A stretch of 45,668 bases of DNA from Candidatus Dadabacteria bacterium (GTDB lineage: Bacteria; Desulfobacterota_D; UBA1144; Nemesobacterales; Nemesobacteraceae), in the NCBI GenBank assembly GCA_009837205.1, contig VXTZ01000025.1, forward strand, positions 570-46,237, written 5' to 3'. The notes under the pieces were generated by a model. The model did not search any database. It worked only from the letters and a program-made list of their open reading frames with translations, and had not been told where the DNA came from. This document shows positions 1 to 8,860 of the stretch, piece by piece. The position numbers were made by a program, and so were the translations under genes. Each line of letters opens with the position of its first letter. The first letter of the stretch is position 1.

Positions 1-129
1 TGCTTTGATCAATAGATAATTGAGGGTTTAGAAAACCATTCTTTGTAGTTTCTTCCCTTCCCCTTTTCTCCATTGTTCCCGCGGGATTTAGTAAGTTTTG
101 TAGTATAAGTGCCTTGGATTCTTTAAAGA

Positions 130-1575
130 TCATCTTAGTCCTGTTCCATCTTCCCTATGGTATTTCTCTTTCCATCTTTGTCTGAAGGGTTTTTTCGAGA
201 AGGCAGGAAAGTTTTTTTCTCTAGTCCACTTTGAAAAAGCATATGGAAGTCCCTCTAATTCATTGCCTTTTTGGTAGAAATACTGAAGAAAAACCATCAC
301 TCTTCCTGTAAGATTATAGTAAAATGGCTTACTGAAAACGAAACTCCAGACCCGAAAAGCAATTTTCTCCATGAATCCTGCCGGATCCGGCTTTTTCCTG
401 CCCTGCTCCACTACTTTCTGCCTCAGAGAGAGAAGAACATGGGGAAAATCGATTTTTACCGGGCACACGTCCCTGCAGGCTCCGCAAAGGGATGACGCAA
501 ACGGGAGGTCTGCCGTTTTTTCCAAGTCGTTTAACTGGGGAGTTATTACCGCGCCTATCGGCCCCGAGTAAACCCATCCGTAACTGTGCCCTCCTACCTG
601 CCTGTAAACCGGACATATGTTGATGCAGGCTCCGCATCTTATGCAGTAGAGCGATTCCTTTGTCTCCTCTGATCTTGCTATGTCGCTTCTTCCGTTATCA
701 AGAAAAACAAGGTGAAACTGCCGGGGGCCATCACTCTCCCCTTCCCTTCTGGGGCCCGTTATAAGAGAAACATAAGTGGAGGATTTCTGCCCCGTTGCGC
801 TCCTTGCCAGGAGGCTCAAAAAGATGGAGAGCTGCTCGAACTTGGGAACGATTTTTTCTATTCCCATGATAGCCACGTGTATGTCTGGAAACGTGGTTGC
901 AAGCCTGGCATTGCCCTCGTTCTCCACTATTGCTATGGTTCCACTCTCCGCCACGGCGAAGTTCACCCCGGAAACGCCCATATCTGCCGAGAGAAACTTT
1001 TCTCTCAGTTTTTTTCTCGCTATTTCCGTAAGCTTTTCCGGCTCTTCATACTCGGGCACTCCGAATTTCTCGGAGAAAAGCTTCGATATGTCTTCTTTGG
1101 TTTTGTGGATTGCGGGGGCGATTATGTGGAAGGGATGATCATCGCAAAGCTGAACTATGTATTCCCCGAGGTCTGTTTCCACGGTGTTTATCCCGTTTGA
1201 TATGAGGTGCCTGTTAAGTTCTATCTCCTCTGTGGCCATCGATTTGCTTTTCACGACGTTTCTGACGTTGTTTTCTCTGGCTATATTGACCACTATTGAG
1301 GAAGCTTCTTCGGCATCTTTTGCCCAGTGTACGTTGCCACCCATCCTGATAACGCTTCTTTCAAGTTCCAGGAGATAGCTGTCCAGATTGTTGATCACAT
1401 CTTCTTTTATCCTTCTGGCTTCGGACCTGAGTTCTTCCCACTCAGAGACTTCGTTTACCGCTTTCCGTCTGAAGACTCTTGACCTGTCGGTGAAATTCAC
1501 AAGAGCTTTTTTCAGCTTTGGGCTTTTTAGAGCCTCTACGGAATTTTTCTTGAAATCTATGCGTTCGGTAATCAT
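130..1575 (-). CDS. lutB: LutB-like lactate utilization iron-sulfur protein
   Basis: Iron-sulfur subunit of the LutABC/YkgEFG type L-lactate oxidation system, which passes electrons from lactate to the respiratory chain in the cytoplasm. The 481-residue product has the usual length. The N-terminal two thirds is the LUD domain (AESGTIAIVENEGNARL region). It is followed by two 4Fe-4S motifs, CIRCGACINICPVYR near residue 310 and CGACRDVCPVKI near 365. The ATG overlaps the lutA stop by 4 bp (ATGA), so the two are translationally coupled. No lutC is seen in the 129 bases downstream; it may lie outside the window or be absent. Family assignment is secure; the substrate (lactate rather than another hydroxy acid) follows from family knowledge. 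Confidence 0.93.
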   Translation of the reverse strand: MITERIDFKKNSVEALKSPKLKKALVNFTDRSRVFRRKAVNEVSEWEELRSEARRIKEDVINNLDSYLLELERSVIRMGGNVHWAKDAEEASSIVVNIARENNVRNVVKSKSMATEEIELNRHLISNGINTVETDLGEYIVQLCDDHPFHIIAPAIHKTKEDISKLFSEKFGVPEYEEPEKLTEIARKKLREKFLSADMGVSGVNFAVAESGTIAIVENEGNARLATTFPDIHVAIMGIEKIVPKFEQLSIFLSLLARSATGQKSSTYVSLITGPRREGESDGPRQFHLVFLDNGRSDIARSEETKESLYCIRCGACINICPVYRQVGGHSYGWVYSGPIGAVITPQLNDLEKTADLPFASSLCGACRDVCPVKIDFPHVLLSLRQKVVEQGRKKPDPAGFMEKIAFRVWSFVFSKPFYYNLTGRVMVFLQYFYQKGNELEGLPYAFSKWTREKNFPAFSKKPFRQRWKEKYHREDGTGLR

Positions 1576-2324
1576 TTAGTGTCCTCAAAAGCAATGAGCT
1601 CGGCCAGATGAAGCACTTTTACAGGCATTTTTTTTCTGGATACAAGTCCTTTTATGTTCATGAGGCATCCCATGTCGGTTGAAACGACAGCATCTGCCCC
1701 TGAATCCAGGATCGAGTCTGTTTTTTCCTGAAGCATGGATTTTGATACTTCCGGATACTTAATTGAAAAAGTTCCTCCAAAGCCACAACAGGCATCGGCC
1801 ATCTCCATTTCAACGAGTTCGACTCCGTTAAGGGACCTGATAAGTTCGCGAGGTTGAGAACTTATCCCTAGTTCTCTGAGCGCGTGGCAGGAATCATGAA
1901 ACGTAACCCTGCCCTTGTATGCCGAGTTAAGATTGAGAGCTTCTTTATGCTGGAAAACAAATTCTGAGAACTCATAAATGTTGGATGAAATCTTCTCTAC
2001 TTGGGGCAGTTTTTCTGGGTCATTACGGAAAAGTTCCGCGTAATAGTGTTTTACCATGGATACGCATGAACCCGAGGGACACACGATTGCCTCGTCCCCA
2101 TCGCCAAAAACATCAAGAAAGTGACAGGCGACCTTCTCGGCTTCTTTTGCGTGACCGGAGTTAAACGCGGGCTGCCCACAACATGTCTGCTCTTGCGGAA
2201 ATTCGATTTCCAGTCCCATGCCGGAGAGAACCCTCAGCATTGCTTCTCCTACTTGGGGAAAAAAATTGTCTACAAGGCAGCTTATGAAAAGACGGATTCT
2301 CTGTTTTCTCTCAGGAGGGGTCAT
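1572..2324 (-). CDS. lutA: LutA-like (Fe-S)-binding CCG-domain protein
   Basis: Partner subunit of LutB in L-lactate oxidation. The 250-residue protein carries the two cysteine-rich CCG repeats of the heterodisulfide-reductase-like family. The first repeat has FISCLVDNFFPQVG near the N-terminus with CCGQPAFNSGH near residue 48. The second has HDSCHALRELG followed by CCGFGGTFS near residue 180. Length matches the family (about 240-250). The chosen ATG overlaps by 4 bp a short upstream reading frame of doubtful status; no strong ribosome binding site is visible. It is read into lutB through a 4-bp overlap. Confidence 0.92.
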   Translation of the reverse strand: MTPPERKQRIRLFISCLVDNFFPQVGEAMLRVLSGMGLEIEFPQEQTCCGQPAFNSGHAKEAEKVACHFLDVFGDGDEAIVCPSGSCVSMVKHYYAELFRNDPEKLPQVEKISSNIYEFSEFVFQHKEALNLNSAYKGRVTFHDSCHALRELGISSQPRELIRSLNGVELVEMEMADACCGFGGTFSIKYPEVSKSMLQEKTDSILDSGADAVVSTDMGCLMNIKGLVSRKKMPVKVLHLAELIAFEDTK

Positions 2325-2503
2325 ACTTCATATAAGATAACTTTAACCCACGGGATTTCTACAAACTGTTCCCAGTCTTCCAGCAAATAAGCTTTTGTTC
2401 CGTATAGTCTCAATTCAAATTCTCCATTCTTTATAGATCCATCCGTTAATGAACCGGAAGAGTTAACAAGGGTTTTTGACATCAAAACCAAGTTGGTGGA
2501 CAA
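2321..2503 (-). CDS. possible 60-residue hypothetical protein upstream of lutA
   Basis: A short frame whose TGA overlaps the lutA ATG (ATGA), the spacing expected of a coupled upstream gene. The product is soluble, with an acidic aromatic C-terminal half (KAYLLEDWEQFVEIPWVKV), and matches no family I recognise. It begins only 8 bases from the divergently transcribed HIT gene, so if it is real the two promoters must lie inside each other's coding region. No clear ribosome binding site. It could equally be a chance frame in the lutA leader. Confidence 0.3.
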   Translation of the reverse strand: MSTNLVLMSKTLVNSSGSLTDGSIKNGEFELRLYGTKAYLLEDWEQFVEIPWVKVILYEV

Positions 2504-2511
2504 TCACAGGC

Positions 2512-2853
2512 ATGAGCACGATTTTCACACAAATAATAAATCGAGAAATTCCGGCCGATATAGTATATGAAGATGAGTTCTGTCTGGCTTTCAGGGATAT
2601 AAATCCCCAGGCTCCTGTTCATGTCCTCCTCATCCCGAAAAAGGAAATAATTTCGATGGCGACTGTTAAGACTGAAGATCAGACCGTTCTGGGACACCTT
2701 ATGGTTAAGGCTTCGGAAATAGCCTCAATGCTCGGCCTTAGTGAGAGCGGGTACAGGCTTGTCGTAAACACGAACGAGGATGCAGGACAAAGCGTTTTTC
2801 ACCTGCACATGCATATTCTCGGTGGAAGGACCCTTACCTGGCCCCCGGGGTAA
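2512..2853 (+). CDS. HIT-family (HinT-like) nucleotide-binding hydrolase
   Basis: Histidine triad protein of the HinT branch, a small cytoplasmic purine nucleoside phosphoramidase/AMP-lysine hydrolase. The 113-residue product has the family length, the FTQIINREIPADIVYEDE start typical of HinT, and the C-terminal triad QSVFHLHMHILGGR (HxHxH). A TTG at 2476 would add 12 residues (TSKPSWWTITG) that do not resemble the family, so the ATG at 2512 is preferred. Its ribosome binding site is weak. It is convergent with ileS and apparently monocistronic. Physiological substrate is not deducible. Confidence 0.92.
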   Translation: MSTIFTQIINREIPADIVYEDEFCLAFRDINPQAPVHVLLIPKKEIISMATVKTEDQTVLGHLMVKASEIASMLGLSESGYRLVVNTNEDAGQSVFHLHMHILGGRTLTWPPG

Positions 2854-2880
2854 TTTCATATACTCTGAGGTGTTAGCGGA

Positions 2881-5700
2881 CTAAAGCCCAAGCGCTGATG
2901 CATCCCTCTCGCTGAGGAATCTTCCATTTGACCTTTTCTTTACGGTCCTACCCCTTTTCCAGGACCGCTCGCATCTAGGTTCCTGGGAAAGATCCGTGAG
3001 TTCCACATGGATTTCTTCTCCCGCAAAGACCTCAAATCTGCTTACCCCGCAGAGATCTTCAAGCTCCGGTTCGAACTTCTTTACATTGTCAAAAAGATCT
3101 TTGTTAACCGTCACTGAAAGAGCAACGTCAAGGGGGTTGTTTATGCCGTCCTCCCCCCGCGCATCCTCGAGGGCTTTTAGGCATAGTTTCCTTATATCCA
3201 TAACATCGTTCCAGATTTTATCGGCCTCAACTTTCTTAATGCGTTGGAATGTTTCAAGGTGCACGTTGGCATCGTCCTCTCTTTTCAGGGATTTATAGGC
3301 TTCAAAGGAAGTATGGACTAGGACAGGGGCGAGAAACTTTATGATTCCATCGGCTACCTTGTACATGACCGTCTGGGCGCGTCTTCTTTTCCTGCTGTCC
3401 TTTTTTTCGCAGTAAAGCCTGTCTTTTATGCACTCGAGGTAAACGGCGCTCATCTCATCGCAGCAAAAAGAGAAAATAAGGTCGCTTGCCTGCTTGTAAC
3501 TAAAGCCCGAGTAGGCATCCAAGGTTTCGTTTGCGAACTTGGTGAACTCGCAGTATGCCCAGTGGTCAATCGAGTTCCTGTCATCCTCTTCGAATTCAAT
3601 GCTGTCCTGCGCCGGGTCGAAGTCATTTAAGTTCCCCAGCAGAAACCGTAAGGTATTCCTTATTTTTCTGTACTCGTCCGCGGCGATGTCGAAAAACTCC
3701 CAGTCGACTTTTATATCGTTTGAGTAGCTAAGCGAGCTTACCCACCATCTGCATATGTCCGCCCCGTATTTACGCAGGATATCTTCGACCTCGATCGCAT
3801 TGCCGCCGGATTTGCTCATTTTCCTGCCCCGGGCGTCCACCATGAATCCATGGGTGAAAAGCGCACGGAAGGGAGGTTCTCCGGTTGCTCCCAGGGCCAC
3901 AAGAAGGGAGGACTGGAACCACCCCCTGTGCTGATCCGAACCCTCAAGGTACATATCCGCCGGGTACCCGAGATCTCTTGCGTTGAGGACCGAGTTCCAG
4001 GAAGAGCCCGACTCAAGCCACACGTCAAATACGTCACCGCCTTTTAAAAGGTCTTTCAAATCCTCTTTTGACTTAAGCCAGTCCGGGGCTTCGGGGTCGT
4101 CCTGCGGATCATAGTTATCAAGAAGCTGGTGCGGCTCAGAGAAAAACCAGACGTCAGAACCCTTCTCTCTTATTTTTTCGGCAACGGCCACAACGATTTT
4201 CGCCGTCATAACCGCCCTTCCCTCTCCGTCCGTAAAGTATGGAAGCGGAAGTCCCCATGATCTCTGTCTCGATATGCACCAGTCAGGCCTTGACTCAAGC
4301 ATGCCGCCGAGGCGGCTTCTTCCCCAATCCGGATAGAAATCGATTTTTTTCCCGACCGCGTCAATTGCTATTTCTCTCAGGGTTTTTCCGGTCTCGCCAA
4401 ACGGTTTGTCCATATGTATGAACCACTGATCTGTCGCTCTGAATATGGTAGGCGTCTTGCTTCGCCAGTCATGCGGATAACTGTGTGTATAGGGTTCTGA
4501 GTGAAAAAGGTTTCCAGCATCCGCAAGTCTATGCGTTATCAATTCATTGCTTTCCCAGACCCCCTTCCCTCTCAGCCATTCCGGCGCCGTATCGTCAAAA
4601 GTGCCGTCCTCTTTAACCGGACAGTAGATATCAAGCCCCTCCTGAAGACCGGTTCTGTAGTCTTCATCGCCGTGACCGGGGGCCGTATGGACACATCCTG
4701 TGCCGGTTGAAAAAGTCACGTAATCGGCCGTTACTACGACTGATTTTCTTTCAATAAACGGGTGGTTGCACGATACGCCCCGTTCCGACAATTCCTCTCC
4801 CAGGCAGGAACCGGCTTTTTCGTAATCTTTTCTTCCAGATTTTTCGAAAACTTCTTCGCAAAGTGCCTCGCCGATAATCAGATTCTCACCTTCAGGGGAC
4901 CTGTAAAGACCGTATTTCCCCTTCGGGGCTACGGCGACGGCGAGGTTTGCCGGAAGGGTCCATGGCGTTGTGGTCCATATCATAAGGCATACCCTTTCGG
5001 CTTGTTCCGCGTTAAGGGACGGGGGCAGCGCCGCCGGGTCGTCAACTTCAAAGAGCACGTAGACGCTCCTGTCCTCTCTTTCGTGGTATTCGAGTTCCGC
5101 CTCGGCGAGGGCAGTGCGGTTATCGATTGACCAGTGGACAGGTTTTAAGTCCCTGTAAACAAGCCCTTTTTCAAGCAGTTTCGAGAAGGCCCTTAACACT
5201 CCGGCTTCATAATCGGGGGTCATTGTCAGATAGGGTTTTTTGTAGTTGGCCAGAGTCCCGAGGCGGATCATCTGCTTTGACTGCATTTTTACGTATTTTG
5301 ACGCGTATTTGCTGCAGTTGCGTCTGATTGAGAGCGCCGGCATGGAAGTTGCGTCTTCCCCCAGTTCTTTTAAGACCTTGTGCTCTATCGGGAGACCGTG
5401 GCAATCCCAGCCGGGAACGAAGTCCACGTCAAACCCTTCCATTATCTTTGAGCGCACGACAAGGTCCTTTAGAACCTTGTTAAGCAGATGTCCCAAGTGA
5501 ATGGGGCCATTTGCGTAAGGGGGCCCGTCATGGAAAAGGAACTTTTCACGGTCGCGGCTTTTTTTGCGGATTTCTCCGAAGAGGTCTTCCTTTTCCCAGG
5601 ATTTCTGAATGAGAGGTTCTTTTTGCTGGAGGTTGGCCTTCATCGGGAAATCCGTTCTGGGAAGGTTAAGGGTGTCTTTGTAGTTTATTTTCTGCTGCAT
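2881..5700 (-). CDS. ileS: isoleucyl-tRNA synthetase with eroded C-terminal zinc motif
   Basis: Charges tRNA-Ile with isoleucine in the cytoplasm. The 939-residue length is normal for bacterial IleS. Class I signatures are present: HLGH at residues 68-71 and KMSKSGG near residue 620. The CP1 editing insert (WTTTPWTLPANLAVAV and the GTGCVHTAPGHGDEDY region) is intact. The far C-terminus, which in most bacterial IleS is a CxRCW...LCxRC zinc knuckle, here reads CERSW...FLSERD. Only the first of four cysteines survives although flanking residues still align. A start other than the ATG at 5700 is not suggested. An unknown small gene lies 72 bp upstream on the same strand. Confidence 0.97.
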   Translation of the reverse strand: MQQKINYKDTLNLPRTDFPMKANLQQKEPLIQKSWEKEDLFGEIRKKSRDREKFLFHDGPPYANGPIHLGHLLNKVLKDLVVRSKIMEGFDVDFVPGWDCHGLPIEHKVLKELGEDATSMPALSIRRNCSKYASKYVKMQSKQMIRLGTLANYKKPYLTMTPDYEAGVLRAFSKLLEKGLVYRDLKPVHWSIDNRTALAEAELEYHEREDRSVYVLFEVDDPAALPPSLNAEQAERVCLMIWTTTPWTLPANLAVAVAPKGKYGLYRSPEGENLIIGEALCEEVFEKSGRKDYEKAGSCLGEELSERGVSCNHPFIERKSVVVTADYVTFSTGTGCVHTAPGHGDEDYRTGLQEGLDIYCPVKEDGTFDDTAPEWLRGKGVWESNELITHRLADAGNLFHSEPYTHSYPHDWRSKTPTIFRATDQWFIHMDKPFGETGKTLREIAIDAVGKKIDFYPDWGRSRLGGMLESRPDWCISRQRSWGLPLPYFTDGEGRAVMTAKIVVAVAEKIREKGSDVWFFSEPHQLLDNYDPQDDPEAPDWLKSKEDLKDLLKGGDVFDVWLESGSSWNSVLNARDLGYPADMYLEGSDQHRGWFQSSLLVALGATGEPPFRALFTHGFMVDARGRKMSKSGGNAIEVEDILRKYGADICRWWVSSLSYSNDIKVDWEFFDIAADEYRKIRNTLRFLLGNLNDFDPAQDSIEFEEDDRNSIDHWAYCEFTKFANETLDAYSGFSYKQASDLIFSFCCDEMSAVYLECIKDRLYCEKKDSRKRRRAQTVMYKVADGIIKFLAPVLVHTSFEAYKSLKREDDANVHLETFQRIKKVEADKIWNDVMDIRKLCLKALEDARGEDGINNPLDVALSVTVNKDLFDNVKKFEPELEDLCGVSRFEVFAGEEIHVELTDLSQEPRCERSWKRGRTVKKRSNGRFLSERDASALGL

Positions 5701-5772
5701 CTTATTGTTAGAAGTATTTGCGGGGAGGCTGGGAAACCCGAGGTTTCCGGTCAGTTCGCCGATAATGGATTA

Positions 5773-6111
5773 TCAGACATTATCGAAAAAAGATTCAAAT
5801 TCTTCAAGCAGGGCATTTGAAAACTCCACCCATTCTTCCCATTCGTCCATGTAGTCTCTTGATTCGTCGACTTTTTTCTTGACGATTATTCCGTTGTTGA
5901 ATTTTTCCACAAGAAAATACCCGACTTTCTGGAGTTTTTTTTCAAGTATTGAAGAGTACCTGTGAAGGATTAGTATTCTTTCTTCTTGGGCCTCCCTGTA
6001 TTCTGCGATGAAATAGCCGTTACTCTGGGGTGAAGGCATATCCATTATTGTTGCATGCTTGAACATTGTTGGATTTATGTTCTCAGCCTTCATTGATATG
6101 TAGAGCTCCAT
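5773..6111 (-). CDS. hypothetical protein upstream of ileS
   Basis: A 112-residue acidic soluble protein (MELYISMKAENINPTM...), with charged helices in the C-terminal half (ESRDYMDEWEEWVEFSNALL) and no membrane segment or metal motif. The start is set by a strong GGAGGT ribosome binding site five bases before the ATG at 6111; a TTG at 6126 would place that site inside the gene. It lies 72 bp upstream of ileS in the same direction and may be cotranscribed. The leader between them has a perfect 7-bp hairpin (GGAAACC/GGTTTCC, 5732-5748) with no T-run. Family not recognised. Confidence 0.75.
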   Translation of the reverse strand: MELYISMKAENINPTMFKHATIMDMPSPQSNGYFIAEYREAQEERILILHRYSSILEKKLQKVGYFLVEKFNNGIIVKKKVDESRDYMDEWEEWVEFSNALLEEFESFFDNV

Positions 6112-6181
6112 TCTTACCTCCGCCAAAAAAGAATTTTACAATATTTTTCAAATAATTTCTTGAAGTAAGATTCAAGGCCGT

Positions 6182-7498
6182 TCAGTGCCCCATCTTTTGT
6201 CTCCGATACCGGAACACATCGTAGCCCGCCGCCAGCACGATGGGGGTGAACTCAAGCGGGCGCACCCATATCGGCTGCTGGTACGGCCCCATGGTGTAGT
6301 CGTTAAGGTTAAGCCCGGTTATATAACTCGCAAGTACCGCAAGCGATGCCGTCCACGCCCAGGCGGTTGGGAAAACAGCGGCAAAGGGAAGAAGCCACAG
6401 CAGGTACCATGGATTGATAACCGTCGATACCGCTAGAAGCGCTCCGTAGATCAAGTCACCCCGGGGTATCCGCTCGCCGCTTTTACGGTAGCGAATGCCG
6501 TAAGATATCCACAAAGCGGCAAACCCAAGGCCGAGCACGAGTTTGCTCTCAAATGTCCCCAGAACAGCTGAGAGGAGGCCGAAGAGCGCGGAATTGAACT
6601 CCCACTCCCGGGCGAAAACCGCAAACGATTGCATGTCGGTTCCGCCGCTTAAGACAAACGGTGCGTAGAGACCCAGGAACACGGCTGCCGACAGCATCCA
6701 ATATCTCGGTGCGGCACGAAGGAGCACCAGAGGGACAAGAAGCAGCGCGAATACCTTGGTCGCGGCGGCCATTCCAAGGCAGATGGAAGCGGTTTTCCAT
6801 CGGGATTTTCTTGAGAGAACAATCGCTGCCAGAAGAAAACATACCCCTACTCCGTCTGGGTGAGCGGTAAAAGCTATCTCCTTTACGACAAGTGGACACC
6901 ATGCGTAGAGCATGACATTTCCGGCGGATGTCAGGCGGAAAAGCAGAGCTATGGTCACAAGATCAAATATTATGAGAATTGCCTGGAGCGCCGTTACGCT
7001 TCCCGGAGAGAGATAATAGCCTAGAAGGAAGACAAACTGGGTCACTGGGGCGTAGATGGTTGCCAGCCCGGGGTTGTTTATCTGATCAAGAATCCCCTGA
7101 AACAGCTTTGGAACTGCGGGGTCGGCAAAAAAAGCTTCGGGGGCAATACCGTAAGGAGTGCCGACCGTCGCGAAGCGGTAGCCGTCCCAGAGATACCTGT
7201 AGAAGTCATCCTCAAAAAAAGGTCCACCCAGAAGGCCGCAGAACCTGAATACCGCCGCCCAGAGAAAAATGCGGCCGACCGGGAATCGTTCACCCCGGCG
7301 GGAAATATAAAAATAGAGAAAAAACACCGGAAGCCCCGCACATGCCGCTGTAAGAAAGAACAAGGACAAAGCGGGTTCTCCAGGCTGGCGGGCAAAAAAG
7401 GCCAGAGCGCAATAGGCGGCGGCGCACCATAATCCGGTTATGTCCGTCAGGCGGCGAGCAGCGGTTGAAGACCCGGCGTTCCCATTAAAAGCAGGCAT
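6182..7498 (-). CDS. GT-C type polytopic membrane glycosyltransferase
   Basis: An integral membrane protein of 438 residues with about ten hydrophobic segments. It looks like a polyprenyl-phosphate-sugar dependent glycosyltransferase of the GT-C fold (GT87/mannosyltransferase-like). The acidic motif FFEDDFYRYLWDGYRFATVGTP near residues 93-114, in the first periplasmic loop, is the family's catalytic/metal-binding region. The AHPDGVG stretch and the NPWYLLWLLPF segment are also typical. It probably adds a sugar to an envelope glycan on the periplasmic face. Sugar donor and acceptor cannot be deduced. Ribosome binding site is weak, so the start is uncertain by a few codons. Confidence 0.8.
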   Translation of the reverse strand: MPAFNGNAGSSTAARRLTDITGLWCAAAYCALAFFARQPGEPALSLFFLTAACAGLPVFFLYFYISRRGERFPVGRIFLWAAVFRFCGLLGGPFFEDDFYRYLWDGYRFATVGTPYGIAPEAFFADPAVPKLFQGILDQINNPGLATIYAPVTQFVFLLGYYLSPGSVTALQAILIIFDLVTIALLFRLTSAGNVMLYAWCPLVVKEIAFTAHPDGVGVCFLLAAIVLSRKSRWKTASICLGMAAATKVFALLLVPLVLLRAAPRYWMLSAAVFLGLYAPFVLSGGTDMQSFAVFAREWEFNSALFGLLSAVLGTFESKLVLGLGFAALWISYGIRYRKSGERIPRGDLIYGALLAVSTVINPWYLLWLLPFAAVFPTAWAWTASLAVLASYITGLNLNDYTMGPYQQPIWVRPLEFTPIVLAAGYDVFRYRRQKMGH

Positions 7499-7750
7499 CT
7501 CGGTTCAGAAATAACGCCAGTTACTTGGAGTCATTGCGTTGTCGGCAATTCTCAGAATTATTGCGTGCCCGATGAAGCTTTCTTTTCAATCTGCGGGATA
7601 AACCGTTTCCGCCGGGGGGAGAGACAGAACAAGCCATCGAGAGATATGGGTGACTTTTAATTCTCAAGGGTGCTGTTAGCATTAGAAATAATAATACACA
7701 ATCCGCTTTTTTATTGTTTGCCCAAATTGCCTAATAGAGAGGACGAAAAG

Positions 7751-8620
7751 GTGATAACCCAAAAAACCGCGAAACACGGAACTGCCGGAGGGTTTTTTGT
7801 TTTTATTCTCGTTGTTTCGGCCGTTTTATTTTTTTTTACGTCTCCTGCTTCGGCTAAAACCAAGTCGGTTTCGTTCTGGGACGTAGCGAATGAGTCAAAC
7901 CCGAAAAAGATTGACCACAGCGCCTGGCAGCAACTGCTTGACGGGTATCTGCGGATTCACAGCGCGGGAATAAACAAATTTGACTATGCCGCGCTCAAGA
8001 AAAGCGCCCGGGACAGGGCGAAACTTGAAAGCTATCTTGACTACCTGCAGAAGATCGACCCTAGGGATTATTCGAGGGCCGAGCAGAAAGCATACTGGAT
8101 TAACTTCTACAACGCCCTTACGGTGAAAGTTGTTGCGGATGCCTTTCCCGTTAAGTCCATACTCGAAATATGCGAAGACCGGGCTTCCGGTTCGAAATGC
8201 TCGGGTCCGTGGAAGGAAGTGCGCGCGAAAGTAGCCGGGCGAAGTCTCACTCTTGACAACATAGAAAACGACATTCTCCGTCACATCTGGAAGGATAACC
8301 TTATCCACTACGGGGTCAGCTGCGCGAGCTATGGATGTCCGAATCTTCTTCAGACGGCTTTTACCGGGGAAAACACCCAGAAGCTGCTAGGCGGCGCGGC
8401 GAGAGAGTACGTGAATCATCCGCGCGGGGTGAGCTTCATGGGAAACGATCTGATTGTTATCTCGAGCATCTACGACTGGTATTCGGAGGATTTCGGTAAA
8501 AGCGAGCAGGACATCATCCGGCATCTTGCAAGCTACGCCGATGAAAAGCTGGCAAAAAGACTTCGAAATTTCAAAGGAACGATGGATTACGAGTACGACT
8601 GGAACCTTAACTGCCCATGA
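7751..8620 (+). CDS. secreted DUF547 domain protein
   Basis: A 289-residue exported protein. An N-terminal signal peptide (GGFFVFILVVSAVLFFFTSPASA) is followed by a complete DUF547 domain: GINKFDYAAL, AYWINFYNALTVKVV, the conserved YGVSCASYGCPNL core and a WNLNCP end. DUF547 has no established biochemical role; the conserved Cys and His hint at an enzymatic or metal site. The GTG at 7751 is preferred because GAGGA lies eight bases ahead and it puts the signal peptide at the N-terminus. A GTG at 7670 would prepend 27 residues. It is divergent from the glycosyltransferase gene. Confidence 0.85.
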   Translation: MITQKTAKHGTAGGFFVFILVVSAVLFFFTSPASAKTKSVSFWDVANESNPKKIDHSAWQQLLDGYLRIHSAGINKFDYAALKKSARDRAKLESYLDYLQKIDPRDYSRAEQKAYWINFYNALTVKVVADAFPVKSILEICEDRASGSKCSGPWKEVRAKVAGRSLTLDNIENDILRHIWKDNLIHYGVSCASYGCPNLLQTAFTGENTQKLLGGAAREYVNHPRGVSFMGNDLIVISSIYDWYSEDFGKSEQDIIRHLASYADEKLAKRLRNFKGTMDYEYDWNLNCP

Positions 8621-8860
8621 TTAAAAGCTTTTCCCTGGGCGCAATACAGATTTCCGTTAGCGGAGAAAATCGCCCTGAACATTATCCGCATAGGTTGGTT
8701 ACGCTGCGGAGCGGCGGTTCCGGCCCGTTTCTCGGGGCGAAAAAACTCCGGTCATACCGGATGAGACCCGCCTCTAGGATCCCGTCTGGCATGCCGGAGC
8801 TGATTTAAACTGAGAAGAAGAACAAGTCCGCTTACGTCTGCTCTCTCCGGATCAGGCGCC

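Noticed and set aside
2881-2990. Frameshift as the cause of the odd IleS C-terminus
   Set aside because: Residues around each lost cysteine still align in the same frame, so point substitutions explain it better than a shift.
5701-5772. Possible T-box or other riboswitch ahead of ileS
   Set aside because: The leader is only 72 bases and has one 7-bp hairpin; no specifier loop or T-box sequence fits.
8640-8765. Another frame reading ALNIIRIGWLRCGAAVPARF, perhaps a gene remnant
   Set aside because: It has no start codon and only about 45 residues; chance cannot be excluded.
8617-8808. 63-residue frame overlapping the DUF547 gene stop by 4 bp
   Set aside because: The product is low in structure, rich in Arg/Ser/Pro and ends in a GC-rich repeat-like tract (ACCGGATGAG...GCCGGAGC); no ribosome binding site or family likeness. 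The coupling-type overlap alone is not enough.
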